Shown here piece after piece: positions 38,277 through 48,104 of a stretch of 64,000 bases of DNA. Source of the DNA: Chitinophagaceae bacterium (GTDB lineage Bacteria > Bacteroidota > Bacteroidia > Chitinophagales > Chitinophagaceae); NCBI GenBank assembly GCA_024508725.1, contig JANINS010000004.1, positions 80,163-144,162 on the forward strand. Reading direction: 5' to 3'. Within the stretch, counting starts at the first letter, position 1, and the number at the start of each line of letters is the position of its first letter. Below the pieces are notes generated by a model, which searched no databases, had not been told where the DNA came from, and was given only the letters and a program-made list of their open reading frames with translations. A program made the translations under genes and the position numbers.

Positions 38277-41200
38277 ATGAAAAAAGCCTGCTCCCTTCTT
38301 TTGATAATCATTTGCGTTTGCGCAAAAGCACAAAACTATCCTGTAACGGGTATTACCATCAGCTTGCCTTCGAATCCTGATCCAAAAACACTGAACTGGA
38401 AAAGCGGAACATCTATGTTAACCATAACAGCCAACGCAAAAATGGTTAATGGAAGAGTTCTTGAAACTGCTGAAACAAGTAAAATACTTGTAACCATCAA
38501 AAAGGCTGGCAGTAAGGTATGCGGTATCTATACAGCATCCACTGCACCTGGTGCCAGTTTTACCACAGCCACAAAGGTCTGGAGCGGAAATAACGCTGTT
38601 TCGTTATTAGGAGAGGATTGTACACTCATTCCCGGTGATTACGAATTATGTGTTCAGTTCTTTAATCCACAAGGTTCTATTCCGTTGAGTGCCGAGAAAT
38701 GTAAGAGCTTCACCATTGCGTCTGCTGAACAGGTGTACACAGCACCTCAGAATATCTTACCTACTGATGCCTCGATATTTAATACATCGATGGCAACCCA
38801 ACCAGTGTTATTTAAATGGACATCTGTAATGCCCAATCCCTCAGAAGTTGTTACATACCGGTTAAGGGTTTGGAAAATAAACAGTAATCAAACGCCAACC
38901 CAGGCCATGAATCTTAATCAACCTGTAGTTACAAAAGATGTTGTAGGAGCAACACAAACACACGTGATCAATTTAATGGATGCTTCTTGTTTGTTACCAT
39001 CGTCGTGTGATTTTGTTTGGCAGGTGCAGGCAATGGGTTCAGGTGGAAAATTCTTTGGTGCCAATAATGGAAAAAGCAATTTCACTGTTTTTGGAACAGA
39101 AAAAAATAATACACCACCAATTGCTCCATGTAATGCGATATCTAAAGCCTGGGCTATTGGTGATGAGATATTGCTTTCCGACGATTTCGTAATGAAACTG
39201 AATGCGGTACCTGCAGTAACAAATGATTCACTAACAGGAACAGGTATTGTTCGTGTAAAATGGCTGGGCATTTTCAACGTTAAGTTTAAGAAGATAGTGG
39301 TGAATGCACAGAATAAATTATGTGCCGGAGCAGTTTATACCAACTCAGATCCCAATCTTGTATATCCCACACAGTTTCTAATTAATGCTACCAATGTAAA
39401 TGTTGTAGGAGGATGGACAATAGATAAAATAAAAGATGTTGCCCATTGGGTAAAATCAAACACTACCACTAAGCCTTTGATTGCAGCGGCAGATGAAGTA
39501 GATGGCTTACTTACAGCTGTGCCGATCGATATGCCTGTAGGTTATTTTAAAGATGGCGATACCGCAACTTCTATCGGCTTCACCGAAATGATATTTCGGC
39601 CTGATTATGCAGAGTTCGAAGTGATTGCTTCTTTGAATACTAATAAGATGTTCAAGAGCACCAGCCCATTGTTTGGAACGAACGCAATTGCACTACAAGG
39701 TTCGGGTATTAAATTTAAAAGCACAGGACTGAAGGGGATTGTTGGTTCTATCAAGTTATTGGAAACCCTGGTTGTTTCGTATAGTAATAGTGGAACCGAA
39801 AATTTGAAACTTACTTTCCATAAAGAAGAACCCGGGCACACAGGAAATGGAATTGTATTCAGTGCCAATAACAATGATTACTGGAAATTCAACTTTGATA
39901 TCAGTGCCGATCTGCCAAGAGAATGGCTGATTCCGGCAAACAAAAATACCAGCAATGTAAAGATCAATTTCCAGGCACAGATATCAAAATGGAACGACTT
40001 TGTACTCCAGGGAACTTTGCCGGATTGCATCATACCAAATTCAAATGGGCTGGGTGTTAAATCGGGTATCATTGCTTACGATCATTCATACACTTCAAAT
40101 CCTATCGGGATGGTATTTCCCGCAAATTATGCTGGCAATACCAACAGCTTCTTCTCTGGTTTTTACGTCAAGACTTTTAAACTAACATTGCCAGACCAGT
40201 TAAGAAGTTATGCTGATACTTCGAAAGACATAGAAGTTGAAGCTGAAAACCTGATCATCGATGAATACGGTGTTTCAGGGAAGATCTTTGCAAACGATAT
40301 TGTGAGTTTTCCTAAAGCCAATGTTGGAAATCTTGGAGCCAGTATCGATACAGTTAGTGTAAACCTTGCCAATAGTGTATTAACTCAAGGCAAGATAGCC
40401 GGTTCGATCACATTACCACTCAGTTCTTCAGCCAGTGTGAATGATGCTATTAAATATAGTGCGTTACTCATTCCAGCGGTAAATAATAATTACCTGCAAC
40501 AATCATCCAGCCTGGTATTTACATTGAAACCGGGGAATGACATCACATCTAAGTTTCTTGGTGATGGTAAACTGCAGATCAATCAAACTTCCAGTCTAAG
40601 CCTTTCACTGTCTAAAGTTGATAGCCAGCGAACAGTCATTTTCAATTTTGATCTGAATGGGAAAGTATATTATCCTACCGGAAAGATCATCGATCCGGGA
40701 AATTTACCACTTGACCTCGACCTCTCTTGCAAGTTCGAACATCTTGGAATGTATTACAGAAAATCGAAGGTTGACAGTTTTGCATTGAATGTTGGCAACT
40801 GGTCTTTTGCCAGTCCGCAAAAAAAGCTTTGTGGTTTTGCGTTTACAATTACCAGTGTTGATCCTAAAATAGAGCCGATAAGTGCAGGCACCGAAAAGCA
40901 ATACCTGTTTAAAGGAGGGATTGATGTAGCAGCCAAGATCAATATTGGTAGCGAAAATTCAAACGTGAACATTAGTGGTGATACTAAAATTGCATTGGTG
41001 GGAGCGATAGAATCTTCTCAATATACGCCACCATCTGGTCCCAACACAAGCAGTATAGCCAATATGAATGTGTTAACTGCTCAACTTCAAACACCTTCGA
41101 ATCTCGATCCAATGAATCCAGGGGCAGCTATGAATGCAGTTAAAGAAGATTATGGCTTTCTTACACAGCTTAAGCCGAAGTACCTGGGTGTACAGGTAAA

Positions 41201-43160
41201 GAGCATTAGTATCGATGTTACTACTGCTGCAGTTAAGATCAAAGGCAAGGTTGACTTTTATAAAAAGGATATTAAATACGGTAATGGATTCAAAGGTGAG
41301 ATACAGGCAAAGTTCACGACGATAGATCTTGCTATTCAGGCAGGGGCCATCTTTGGTAACACTAAATACATTCCTAATAATAGCGGTAACGGATTTAAAT
41401 ACTGGATGGTCGAAGCTCAGGCAAACATACCACCACCTGGTATTGTATTCATGACAGGAGTAGCATTTCGTGGTTTTGGGGCAGGTGTCTATAGCCGGAT
41501 GAAAATGACACCGCCTGCCACATTTAATCCAACCACTGCAGCCGCCAGTACATTTGCCGGTGCTGTATTTACACCTGATGAATCTGTTAAGATGGGTTTC
41601 AAAGTAAAAGCTATCATAGCCACCACACCTAAAGAGGAAACATTCAATGGAAGTGTTGCACTTGGTGCAGAATTCAACATGAATGGTGGAATGAACTTTA
41701 TACAGTTCGATGGTCTTTTTAATTGCGGTGCTAAAATAGGGCAGGAGAATAAAGCCTTTGCAAACGGAGCGATCTATGTTCAGTACGATTTTCCAAACAA
41801 GATATTCAGCATGAACTCACTGTTAAATATCAACGCGGATCCTATTACTACACCAACAGCTATTTCTACACGGTTGTATGTAAACAGTAAGCAGAACAAA
41901 TGGTATTTCAAAAGCGGAACTCCTGATACACCAATGACGGTTAAGATCGATAATCTGCTTGTTCAGTCTTATCTAATGTTCGGTAACGATCTGGGCAATG
42001 ATATTCCAAAAGGTTTTATGAAGCAAACCCGTGACGGCTTTGCCGGGATCGGTTATAGTCTGCCTACATTCAACGAGACTGCGACGGGAGATAATAAATA
42101 CCAGTCTGCAAAAGGATTTGCTTTTGGTTTAGGAATCAGTCAGAAAAAGAGTGATAGCTATAACGTTTGGAATGTTAATAAAAATAATAAGGCGGATGTA
42201 AGCTATCTTATCACAGCAGGAGGAGAGATCGATGCATCATTATTACAATATGCGAACTGCCAGGGCTTTGGAGATGGATGGCGAGCCAAGATGAGTATTG
42301 CCGTATATGCAGGAGCGAGTCTTAGTTATACTGGTAAACTTCTGGGACAAAGTATCAGTGGCACACTTGCAAGTGCTAAGGGTTCGGTATATGCGACTGC
42401 AGAATTTCCTAAGCCCACATATTTAGAGGGAGAAGTAAATGGCGATATAGAAATTCTGGATATAGTGAAAACTGGTTTTCATAAATCGTTTGTAATGGGA
42501 AACCAGTGTGTCGGCACAGAGCTTTCTCCAGATCCCTCGATAACAGTATATGAGCAGCAAAATGCGGTTGACTCTCTTAACTATACACTTATAAAAAACA
42601 TTGTTACGCCAGGCACAAACAATGTTTCCCGTATTCCCACTTTTGCTGTTGTCTTAAATTATCCTTTTAACGAATCGTTTGATGTGGACGAACAACAATC
42701 ATCTGGCGAGATCAAGACACGTACTTTCCGGGCCACCTATACCGCTACATTAAAACAAGATTCTACCGGAGGCAGTGGGTCTGTAACTACAAAAGCAAAA
42801 AGTCTCACAGCTTCAGCTAAAGTTAGCAGCATGAGTAATACATCCGTAAGCAACAATTCGTCAACGCCAGCTAATGTTGTTACTATTTCAGCTGGTGGGG
42901 TAGATCCTATCGGTGCTAAGAAATTCGTGCTTACAAAAACGGGTCCCCAGGTTACGCCATTAAAAGCAAATACCAGTTATCACTTTCAGATCACAGGGAA
43001 ACTTGAAGAGAAAATAAATGGCAACTGGGTGCAGGTTAAAAAGAAAGGAACAAATATCAACATTATACAAACAGCGCATTTGTGGTTTAAAACGAATAGT
43101 GATCCGGTGAACAATGTTGTTAGTGGAACAAATACGGTTCCTACTGGTGTAAAAAAGTAA
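38277..43160 (+). CDS. Giant secreted beta-rich protein of unknown function
   Basis: A 1,627-residue protein with signal peptide MKKACSLLLIIICVCAKAQ; the ATG at 38277 is preferred over an in-frame start at 38220 because it begins this signal. The N-terminal 260 residues (LIPGDYELCVQFF, FKWTSVMPNPSEVVTYRLRVWKI, FVWQVQAMGSGG) are homologous to the fourth gene of the operon. The rest is a long Ser/Asn/Gly/Lys-rich beta region. From about 650 to 1,450 it has alternating patterns like a barrel or solenoid (QAKFTTIDLAIQAGAIFGNTKYIP, GVAFRGFGAGVYSRM). No T9SS domain, lipobox or catalytic motif is seen. It is the first gene of a four-gene operon with an FN3 protein and an outer-membrane barrel, suggesting a cell-envelope assembly. 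Confidence 0.85.
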   Translation: MKKACSLLLIIICVCAKAQNYPVTGITISLPSNPDPKTLNWKSGTSMLTITANAKMVNGRVLETAETSKILVTIKKAGSKVCGIYTASTAPGASFTTATKVWSGNNAVSLLGEDCTLIPGDYELCVQFFNPQGSIPLSAEKCKSFTIASAEQVYTAPQNILPTDASIFNTSMATQPVLFKWTSVMPNPSEVVTYRLRVWKINSNQTPTQAMNLNQPVVTKDVVGATQTHVINLMDASCLLPSSCDFVWQVQAMGSGGKFFGANNGKSNFTVFGTEKNNTPPIAPCNAISKAWAIGDEILLSDDFVMKLNAVPAVTNDSLTGTGIVRVKWLGIFNVKFKKIVVNAQNKLCAGAVYTNSDPNLVYPTQFLINATNVNVVGGWTIDKIKDVAHWVKSNTTTKPLIAAADEVDGLLTAVPIDMPVGYFKDGDTATSIGFTEMIFRPDYAEFEVIASLNTNKMFKSTSPLFGTNAIALQGSGIKFKSTGLKGIVGSIKLLETLVVSYSNSGTENLKLTFHKEEPGHTGNGIVFSANNNDYWKFNFDISADLPREWLIPANKNTSNVKINFQAQISKWNDFVLQGTLPDCIIPNSNGLGVKSGIIAYDHSYTSNPIGMVFPANYAGNTNSFFSGFYVKTFKLTLPDQLRSYADTSKDIEVEAENLIIDEYGVSGKIFANDIVSFPKANVGNLGASIDTVSVNLANSVLTQGKIAGSITLPLSSSASVNDAIKYSALLIPAVNNNYLQQSSSLVFTLKPGNDITSKFLGDGKLQINQTSSLSLSLSKVDSQRTVIFNFDLNGKVYYPTGKIIDPGNLPLDLDLSCKFEHLGMYYRKSKVDSFALNVGNWSFASPQKKLCGFAFTITSVDPKIEPISAGTEKQYLFKGGIDVAAKINIGSENSNVNISGDTKIALVGAIESSQYTPPSGPNTSSIANMNVLTAQLQTPSNLDPMNPGAAMNAVKEDYGFLTQLKPKYLGVQVKSISIDVTTAAVKIKGKVDFYKKDIKYGNGFKGEIQAKFTTIDLAIQAGAIFGNTKYIPNNSGNGFKYWMVEAQANIPPPGIVFMTGVAFRGFGAGVYSRMKMTPPATFNPTTAAASTFAGAVFTPDESVKMGFKVKAIIATTPKEETFNGSVALGAEFNMNGGMNFIQFDGLFNCGAKIGQENKAFANGAIYVQYDFPNKIFSMNSLLNINADPITTPTAISTRLYVNSKQNKWYFKSGTPDTPMTVKIDNLLVQSYLMFGNDLGNDIPKGFMKQTRDGFAGIGYSLPTFNETATGDNKYQSAKGFAFGLGISQKKSDSYNVWNVNKNNKADVSYLITAGGEIDASLLQYANCQGFGDGWRAKMSIAVYAGASLSYTGKLLGQSISGTLASAKGSVYATAEFPKPTYLEGEVNGDIEILDIVKTGFHKSFVMGNQCVGTELSPDPSITVYEQQNAVDSLNYTLIKNIVTPGTNNVSRIPTFAVVLNYPFNESFDVDEQQSSGEIKTRTFRATYTATLKQDSTGGSGSVTTKAKSLTASAKVSSMSNTSVSNNSSTPANVVTISAGGVDPIGAKKFVLTKTGPQVTPLKANTSYHFQITGKLEEKINGNWVQVKKKGTNINIIQTAHLWFKTNSDPVNNVVSGTNTVPTGVKK

Positions 43161-43166
43161 TTTAAA

Positions 43167-45305
43167 ATGAATGCCATGCGTAGAAGTCTTTTGATAATAA
43201 TTTTTGTAATCAACCTGCTGGTCCTTTCTATTAGTGTCATGGCCCAACAAACAGAACGGCCGGAGGTGGCATTAGTTGCAAGAAGCTATGCAGATCATAT
43301 TGATCTTCGTTATTATCCTGCAACTGCATCTTTATTTAACCGGGGAAACAAGGTCGGCTACATTGTTGAAAAAGCGATAAAGGTTAAAGGCAAACTCCTG
43401 AGCCAGTTAAGTTTCCAACAGCTAAAAGGATCACCATTTAAACCCTGGACTGATGATAAATGGCAGTCAGCTTTTGAAAGTATAGATCAATCTGACACCA
43501 CCCAATTACAACTTGCAGCATTTGCAATGGGTTTTACAAATCCAAATGCAGTAACCACCTCATCTAATGTTATGGAAAATGATCTGCAATCGTTGAAAGA
43601 AAGCAGCGATAAGGCAGAGAATAATTTTTCTTTTGTAATGCTTGCTACAAGCAGAAGCAAGCTTGCTGCCGAAGGCTCTGGTTTACGTGTTTCAGATAAA
43701 GATGTGATAAAGGGAAACATGTATGTATATAGGATCAGGCTCAATGACCAGGGCAGAGCAAACTGGACGTATGTCGAAATACTGTGCGCCGATTTCAAAG
43801 ACACTTATTTGAGAAATGATCGGGCAATTGTGTTGAACGAAGGAGACAGAATGATCAATTTTACTTTCCCTAAATCAAATGAATATTTTGCTTATAATGT
43901 TTTTCGCTCTGGTGATGGAAGCACATACATGAAAATCACAGATGCTCCTTCAGTAAGGATCAAGCCGGAAGGTTACGAAGGCCCAATGGATTTTGGCTTC
44001 AACGATTCAGGATTGATTAATTACAAAAAGTATCACTACAGGGTAACTGTTATAACTCCTTTTGCAGATGAGATGGTGTTGAGTGAGTTTACTGCTATTC
44101 CTAAAGACAAAACACCACCAACTGCTCCCTTTCTAAGATCGGCTGAACATATTGCTCCAAAGAAAGTACAGTTAACATGGGAGATACTCTCTAACAGCGA
44201 TAACGATATAAAAGGTTTTATTGTGAGCAGGAGTAACGACGAAAAAGGAGGATATAAAGCCATCACTCAAACATTACTACCGGTAACTGCAACAACCTTT
44301 GTTGATGAAACTTTCACCACCGATGGAACCAACTTCTACGTTGTGGATGCCATAGACAGTGCAGGCAATATCGGACGATCATTTCCTGCTTATGTAACCT
44401 TGATCGATTCTACACCCCCTGCAGTTCCGGTGATCTCAAGTGCAGTGATCGACTCTTTGGGGAAAGTTATCATTAAAGTACAGCCCAATACAGAAAAGGA
44501 TTTTATGGGCTACCAGTTATTAAAAGCCAACGCTGCCGAACATGAGTTTTCAGTTGTTGAAGAAACATATAAAGACAGCCTTGGGGCAACAACATTCGTA
44601 CTGTCTGATTCAACAACATTGAAATCGCTCACCAGAAACATTTACTATAAACTGATCGCTTTCGATACGCATTTTAATCAATCACAACCATCCAGGATCA
44701 TTCAACTGGCGAGAAGGGACACCATTCCTCCTGTGAGTCCGTTGATCACAGACTATACTATCACAGACTCATCTGTACAATTTCAATTCGTAAATTCTGA
44801 AAGTGAAGATGTAGCCCGTAATATTTTGCTTCGCCGGGTCAAAGGCAAACTTTTATTTGATTCGATATTTTCTAATTCAGATACTACCGTCACATTCTTC
44901 GTGGATAGTAAGATCACACCCGGAGAAACCTATGAGTATGCAATGGTCGCAACTGATCAGGGCGGACTCACCTCCAAGTTGTCTAATACAATAATCCTAA
45001 AAACACTCTCAAACACCAGGTTGCCATCAGCAATAGTTTCAGTTGAATATAATAAAGATGAAAGAACCGTATTGCTTCAGATTAAGACAGATCCAGCGCT
45101 GGAAGGTAAAAAAGTGAACGCAGAAATATATAGAAGCATAGGTAATGGTGAATGGAGACTTATTCAAACACTTGATATAACTAAAGGAAAAATATTCACT
45201 GATAAAAACATTGATAACAAAACTGAGACGAATTACAGTGTAAGACTTATTGACTCATCCGGAAAACAATCCAACTTCAGCAATGAAGCCCGGGTAATAT
45301 TTTAA
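43167..45305 (+). CDS. Secreted protein with C-terminal fibronectin type III domains
   Basis: A 712-residue exported protein (signal peptide ending SVMAQ near residue 27). The N-terminal 300 residues are of unknown type and begin PEVALVARSYADHIDLRYYPA. From about residue 310 there are four FN3-like units with starts PPTAPFLRSAE, PPAVPVISSAV, PPVSPLITDYT and LPSAIVSVEYN, each with the typical (D)xxGYxxxRS and SNxxxV endings. No catalytic motif is seen. It lies 6 bases after the giant gene and 3 bases before the barrel gene. A role as a structural adaptor in the same assembly is inference. Confidence 0.85.
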   Translation: MNAMRRSLLIIIFVINLLVLSISVMAQQTERPEVALVARSYADHIDLRYYPATASLFNRGNKVGYIVEKAIKVKGKLLSQLSFQQLKGSPFKPWTDDKWQSAFESIDQSDTTQLQLAAFAMGFTNPNAVTTSSNVMENDLQSLKESSDKAENNFSFVMLATSRSKLAAEGSGLRVSDKDVIKGNMYVYRIRLNDQGRANWTYVEILCADFKDTYLRNDRAIVLNEGDRMINFTFPKSNEYFAYNVFRSGDGSTYMKITDAPSVRIKPEGYEGPMDFGFNDSGLINYKKYHYRVTVITPFADEMVLSEFTAIPKDKTPPTAPFLRSAEHIAPKKVQLTWEILSNSDNDIKGFIVSRSNDEKGGYKAITQTLLPVTATTFVDETFTTDGTNFYVVDAIDSAGNIGRSFPAYVTLIDSTPPAVPVISSAVIDSLGKVIIKVQPNTEKDFMGYQLLKANAAEHEFSVVEETYKDSLGATTFVLSDSTTLKSLTRNIYYKLIAFDTHFNQSQPSRIIQLARRDTIPPVSPLITDYTITDSSVQFQFVNSESEDVARNILLRRVKGKLLFDSIFSNSDTTVTFFVDSKITPGETYEYAMVATDQGGLTSKLSNTIILKTLSNTRLPSAIVSVEYNKDERTVLLQIKTDPALEGKKVNAEIYRSIGNGEWRLIQTLDITKGKIFTDKNIDNKTETNYSVRLIDSSGKQSNFSNEARVIF

Positions 45306-45308
45306 GAT

Positions 45309-47039
45309 ATGACCATGAAACTGCTCCGTACCCTTTTTCCTGTTTTAATGTTTATTGCATGTACATGTGTTCGTGCACAGGATGCACCGAAGAAAAAGCT
45401 GCCAGTAAAGCTTACGGGAACCATGGGATTTACATATGAAGGTTATGGCTTGCATCTTCAACCTCCTGGCAGTAATGTATATAGTTCACGAAAGCCATGG
45501 AATCAATTACGTTTCATATTTACCCCAACCTTGCAGGCAGGAAAATTCAGCATGCCCATTAATTTCAATTTTGCTGCAATGGCTAACAGCATTGCAGGTC
45601 CGTATGCAGGATTGAAAAATCAATCGGTTGGTCAATTCTTTACAAATCCAGCGAACAATTTTGGTTTAAATCCAAAATATAAGTGGGCTGAACTACAGTT
45701 AGGAACGCAGTATCTAAAATACTCTGATCTTTCTACAGGAGACGTCGGCATCTTTGGTGCAGGATTCGATCTCCGGCCTAAAACATGGCGATTTAAATTC
45801 TTTACAGGCACATCACAGCAAGGAATTAATTATGCAGCAACACCATTACCTGGAGTTACAGGTGCTTACAAACGAAATCATGTGATGTTTTCTATCGGAA
45901 ATGAAAAAGAGAATAAGTATAATTTTTCCCTCAATTTCTCCAAAGCAAAAGATAAAGTATCCTCTGTTACTTCGCCGCCTTTATTCGTTATGCCCCAGGA
46001 AGGTGTTACTGCAAGTATTGTGGCAGATGTGTATATGAACAAAGGTTGGTACGTTAAAACAGAAGCAGCACATGCTTATTTTACAAGAGATCTTTATCAG
46101 CCTTTATCTCCGGGATTCAACAATTCATTCAAACCATTTCTTACAGGCAGAACATCCACAGGAAAAGACTGGGCAGGTAACGCTTCTCTGGGAAGGAAGT
46201 CAAAGAACTTTGATATAGCTTATGTTACAAAATATATAGGTGCAGGTTTTCAAACAATGGGTTATCCGTACCTGCAGCCAGACAGATGGGACAATACCAT
46301 CAGTACTCGCATTAATACCTGGAAAAACAAAATGAATATTGTTGCCAGCATTGGACAACGTGTAAATAATATCAGTAATACATCTTTAACTACTAAGCAG
46401 TTTATCGGCAATCTTAACTGGTTCATACAATTTTCTGAAAAGTTCAATACCAATATTTCTTATAACAATTTTGGCTTCACTGCTGCAAGTGGAACAAACC
46501 CATATGGGTTGAAGAACGTAAGTAACGATCTTTCGGTAAGTTCGGGTTACAACTGGAAAAATTCAAAACGTATGAACATGCTCAACTTCAGTTGGAATTT
46601 CAGTAAGTATAATGAACGTGATGTTATTACAGGTATAACAACATCAAACAATACGCATACACTATTGTTGAGTTATGTACCTACTTATTTTAACAGTACT
46701 ATTTCACCAGATTTCAGTGTTTTATACTTCAACGACAAATTACCTGCGGTTAAAACTTCACTGTTCACACTTAGTTCAGGTCTTACAGCTCCTGTATTAA
46801 AGAAGCGGGCCGACATCAGGGCTCAGCTTCAATACACAATAGGAAAATTAAACAGTTATTCTGCTAATAAGAATTTCGTTGCTTCTTTTAATGCAGATTA
46901 TCGTCTCACAAAAAAATTGCTTTGGAACATTTTTCTTAGCACGAACTACTTTAAATACGGAGATGAACTGGGTACTCCATTACTCGGAGCCAATTATCTT
47001 GAATCTAATTATCGTACAGGATTACTATACAAATTTTGA
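45309..47039 (+). CDS. Predicted outer-membrane beta-barrel protein
   Basis: A 576-residue protein with signal peptide MKLLRTLFPVLMFIACTCVRAQ after a short MT start. It has dense alternating hydrophobic/polar strands rich in aromatic residues (PINFNFAAMANS, WRFKFFTGTSQQG, MLNFSWNFSKY) and ends in an aromatic residue (GLLYKF), the usual outer-membrane insertion signal. It could be the membrane anchor or pore for the two secreted proteins encoded just upstream. I do not recognise a named family. Confidence 0.82.
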   Translation: MTMKLLRTLFPVLMFIACTCVRAQDAPKKKLPVKLTGTMGFTYEGYGLHLQPPGSNVYSSRKPWNQLRFIFTPTLQAGKFSMPINFNFAAMANSIAGPYAGLKNQSVGQFFTNPANNFGLNPKYKWAELQLGTQYLKYSDLSTGDVGIFGAGFDLRPKTWRFKFFTGTSQQGINYAATPLPGVTGAYKRNHVMFSIGNEKENKYNFSLNFSKAKDKVSSVTSPPLFVMPQEGVTASIVADVYMNKGWYVKTEAAHAYFTRDLYQPLSPGFNNSFKPFLTGRTSTGKDWAGNASLGRKSKNFDIAYVTKYIGAGFQTMGYPYLQPDRWDNTISTRINTWKNKMNIVASIGQRVNNISNTSLTTKQFIGNLNWFIQFSEKFNTNISYNNFGFTAASGTNPYGLKNVSNDLSVSSGYNWKNSKRMNMLNFSWNFSKYNERDVITGITTSNNTHTLLLSYVPTYFNSTISPDFSVLYFNDKLPAVKTSLFTLSSGLTAPVLKKRADIRAQLQYTIGKLNSYSANKNFVASFNADYRLTKKLLWNIFLSTNYFKYGDELGTPLLGANYLESNYRTGLLYKF

Positions 47040-47042
47040 AAA

Positions 47043-47876
47043 ATGAAAAGAACTATTATTCTAACAGTGATGTTATTAGTCATTGGCCGGATAAATGCAC
47101 AGATCACCACTTCGTTAACGGTTAGTCAGCCTTCCGCAACACTTAGTGAATGGTCAGCGAACAACAGTACTATTATATATATAGCAGATAAATCGGGAGC
47201 AGTTGGTCCCCAACAAGTGATCATCAAAACTGAGATGAAAACATTGGATGGAGAAATAGTAGCCACAAAAGATCTCGCAAGGTCACAGGTGTACACACTT
47301 GCAGCAGGCACACGAATATTCTATGCAAAAGACGTGGTCCCACTGGATGTAATGACCTTTGCCGGGAGCTATCAAAATTCTCTGATCAAAACAGGGCAAT
47401 TACCTGCAGGAACATATCAATTAAGTGTACAACTCGTGGAGCCGGGAACCTTTATGCCCTTGACGCCGGTTCTTTTGAGAACGTTCAACCTTACAGCTTC
47501 GCAATTACCTTATTTGATCATGCCTGTAAATAATGATAGTTTAAATGCAAAAGCTGCTGAAACAGCGATCATATTCAGATGGACTCCACTAATTCCTCAG
47601 GCACAGGTACAGCCATATTATCGTTTGCAGGTATTTCAGATATTGCCTTTTCAGCAGCCACTTCAGGCATTGCGTGGAAACCAACCGGTACTTGATCAAT
47701 TGCTTCGTGGACAAACACAGTACATTTGGCGATCTCAGTTACCTTTTGCTACAGATACCACGGCAAGAAAATTTATCTGGACTATTCAAACACTTAATGC
47801 TAATCAACAGCCTTATATTCAAACAACGGGTAATGGCGAAAGCAGGAGCGAACCTTTTATCTTTTTTATAAACTAA
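47043..47876 (+). CDS. Secreted protein homologous to the N-terminal region of the giant protein
   Basis: A 277-residue exported protein (signal peptide to about residue 19, INAQ). It shares an ordered set of motifs with residues about 100-260 of the giant protein at 38277: (P)AGTYQLSVQLVEPG versus PGDYELCVQFFNPQG, IIFRWTPLIPQ versus VLFKWTSVMPN, YYRLQVFQI versus TYRLRVWKI, NQPVLDQLLRGQTQYIW versus NQPVVTKDVVGATQTHV, and FIWTIQTL versus FVWQVQAM. It is the last gene of the operon and is followed by a strong terminator. A shared fold that binds the same partner (perhaps the barrel) is a reasonable inference. Confidence 0.82.
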   Translation: MKRTIILTVMLLVIGRINAQITTSLTVSQPSATLSEWSANNSTIIYIADKSGAVGPQQVIIKTEMKTLDGEIVATKDLARSQVYTLAAGTRIFYAKDVVPLDVMTFAGSYQNSLIKTGQLPAGTYQLSVQLVEPGTFMPLTPVLLRTFNLTASQLPYLIMPVNNDSLNAKAAETAIIFRWTPLIPQAQVQPYYRLQVFQILPFQQPLQALRGNQPVLDQLLRGQTQYIWRSQLPFATDTTARKFIWTIQTLNANQQPYIQTTGNGESRSEPFIFFIN

Positions 47877-47888
47877 ATAAGTTGCTAA

Positions 47889-47922
47889 AAAAAGCCTCGA
47901 AGAGAAATCTTCGAGGCTTTTT
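47889..47922 (+). terminator. Terminator of the four-gene operon
   Basis: A perfect 15-base stem, AAAAAGCCTCGAAGA / TCTTCGAGGCTTTTT, with a 4-base loop and T run, 12 bases after the last stop codon of the operon. The core CCTCGAAG is the same as in the terminator after uxuA. Confidence 0.92.
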
Positions 47923-47940
47923 GTGATCCCGCTGGGATTA
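47923..47940 (-). other. tRNA 3'-end-like fragment, possible attachment scar
   Basis: Read on the minus strand this is TAATCCCAGCGGGATCAC, which looks like the T-arm 3' half plus acceptor end of a tRNA. No cloverleaf can be drawn around it. Integrative elements commonly target tRNA 3' ends and leave such copies. It marks the start of the accessory stretch; the attachment role is inference. Confidence 0.35.
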
Positions 47941-48104
47941 AATAAGATTCATTTTTATTCAGAAAACACAGTGATAATCAATGTGCTTTACAATCTTGAT
48001 TTCCTCTCTCGCCCTTTTGGTGAAACGTCCGCGTTTCGAATCACTTTGATTCAATACGAAAATATGAGTTTTTTGCGTTAACTGAAAGCACCAAACTTTT
48101 GGCT

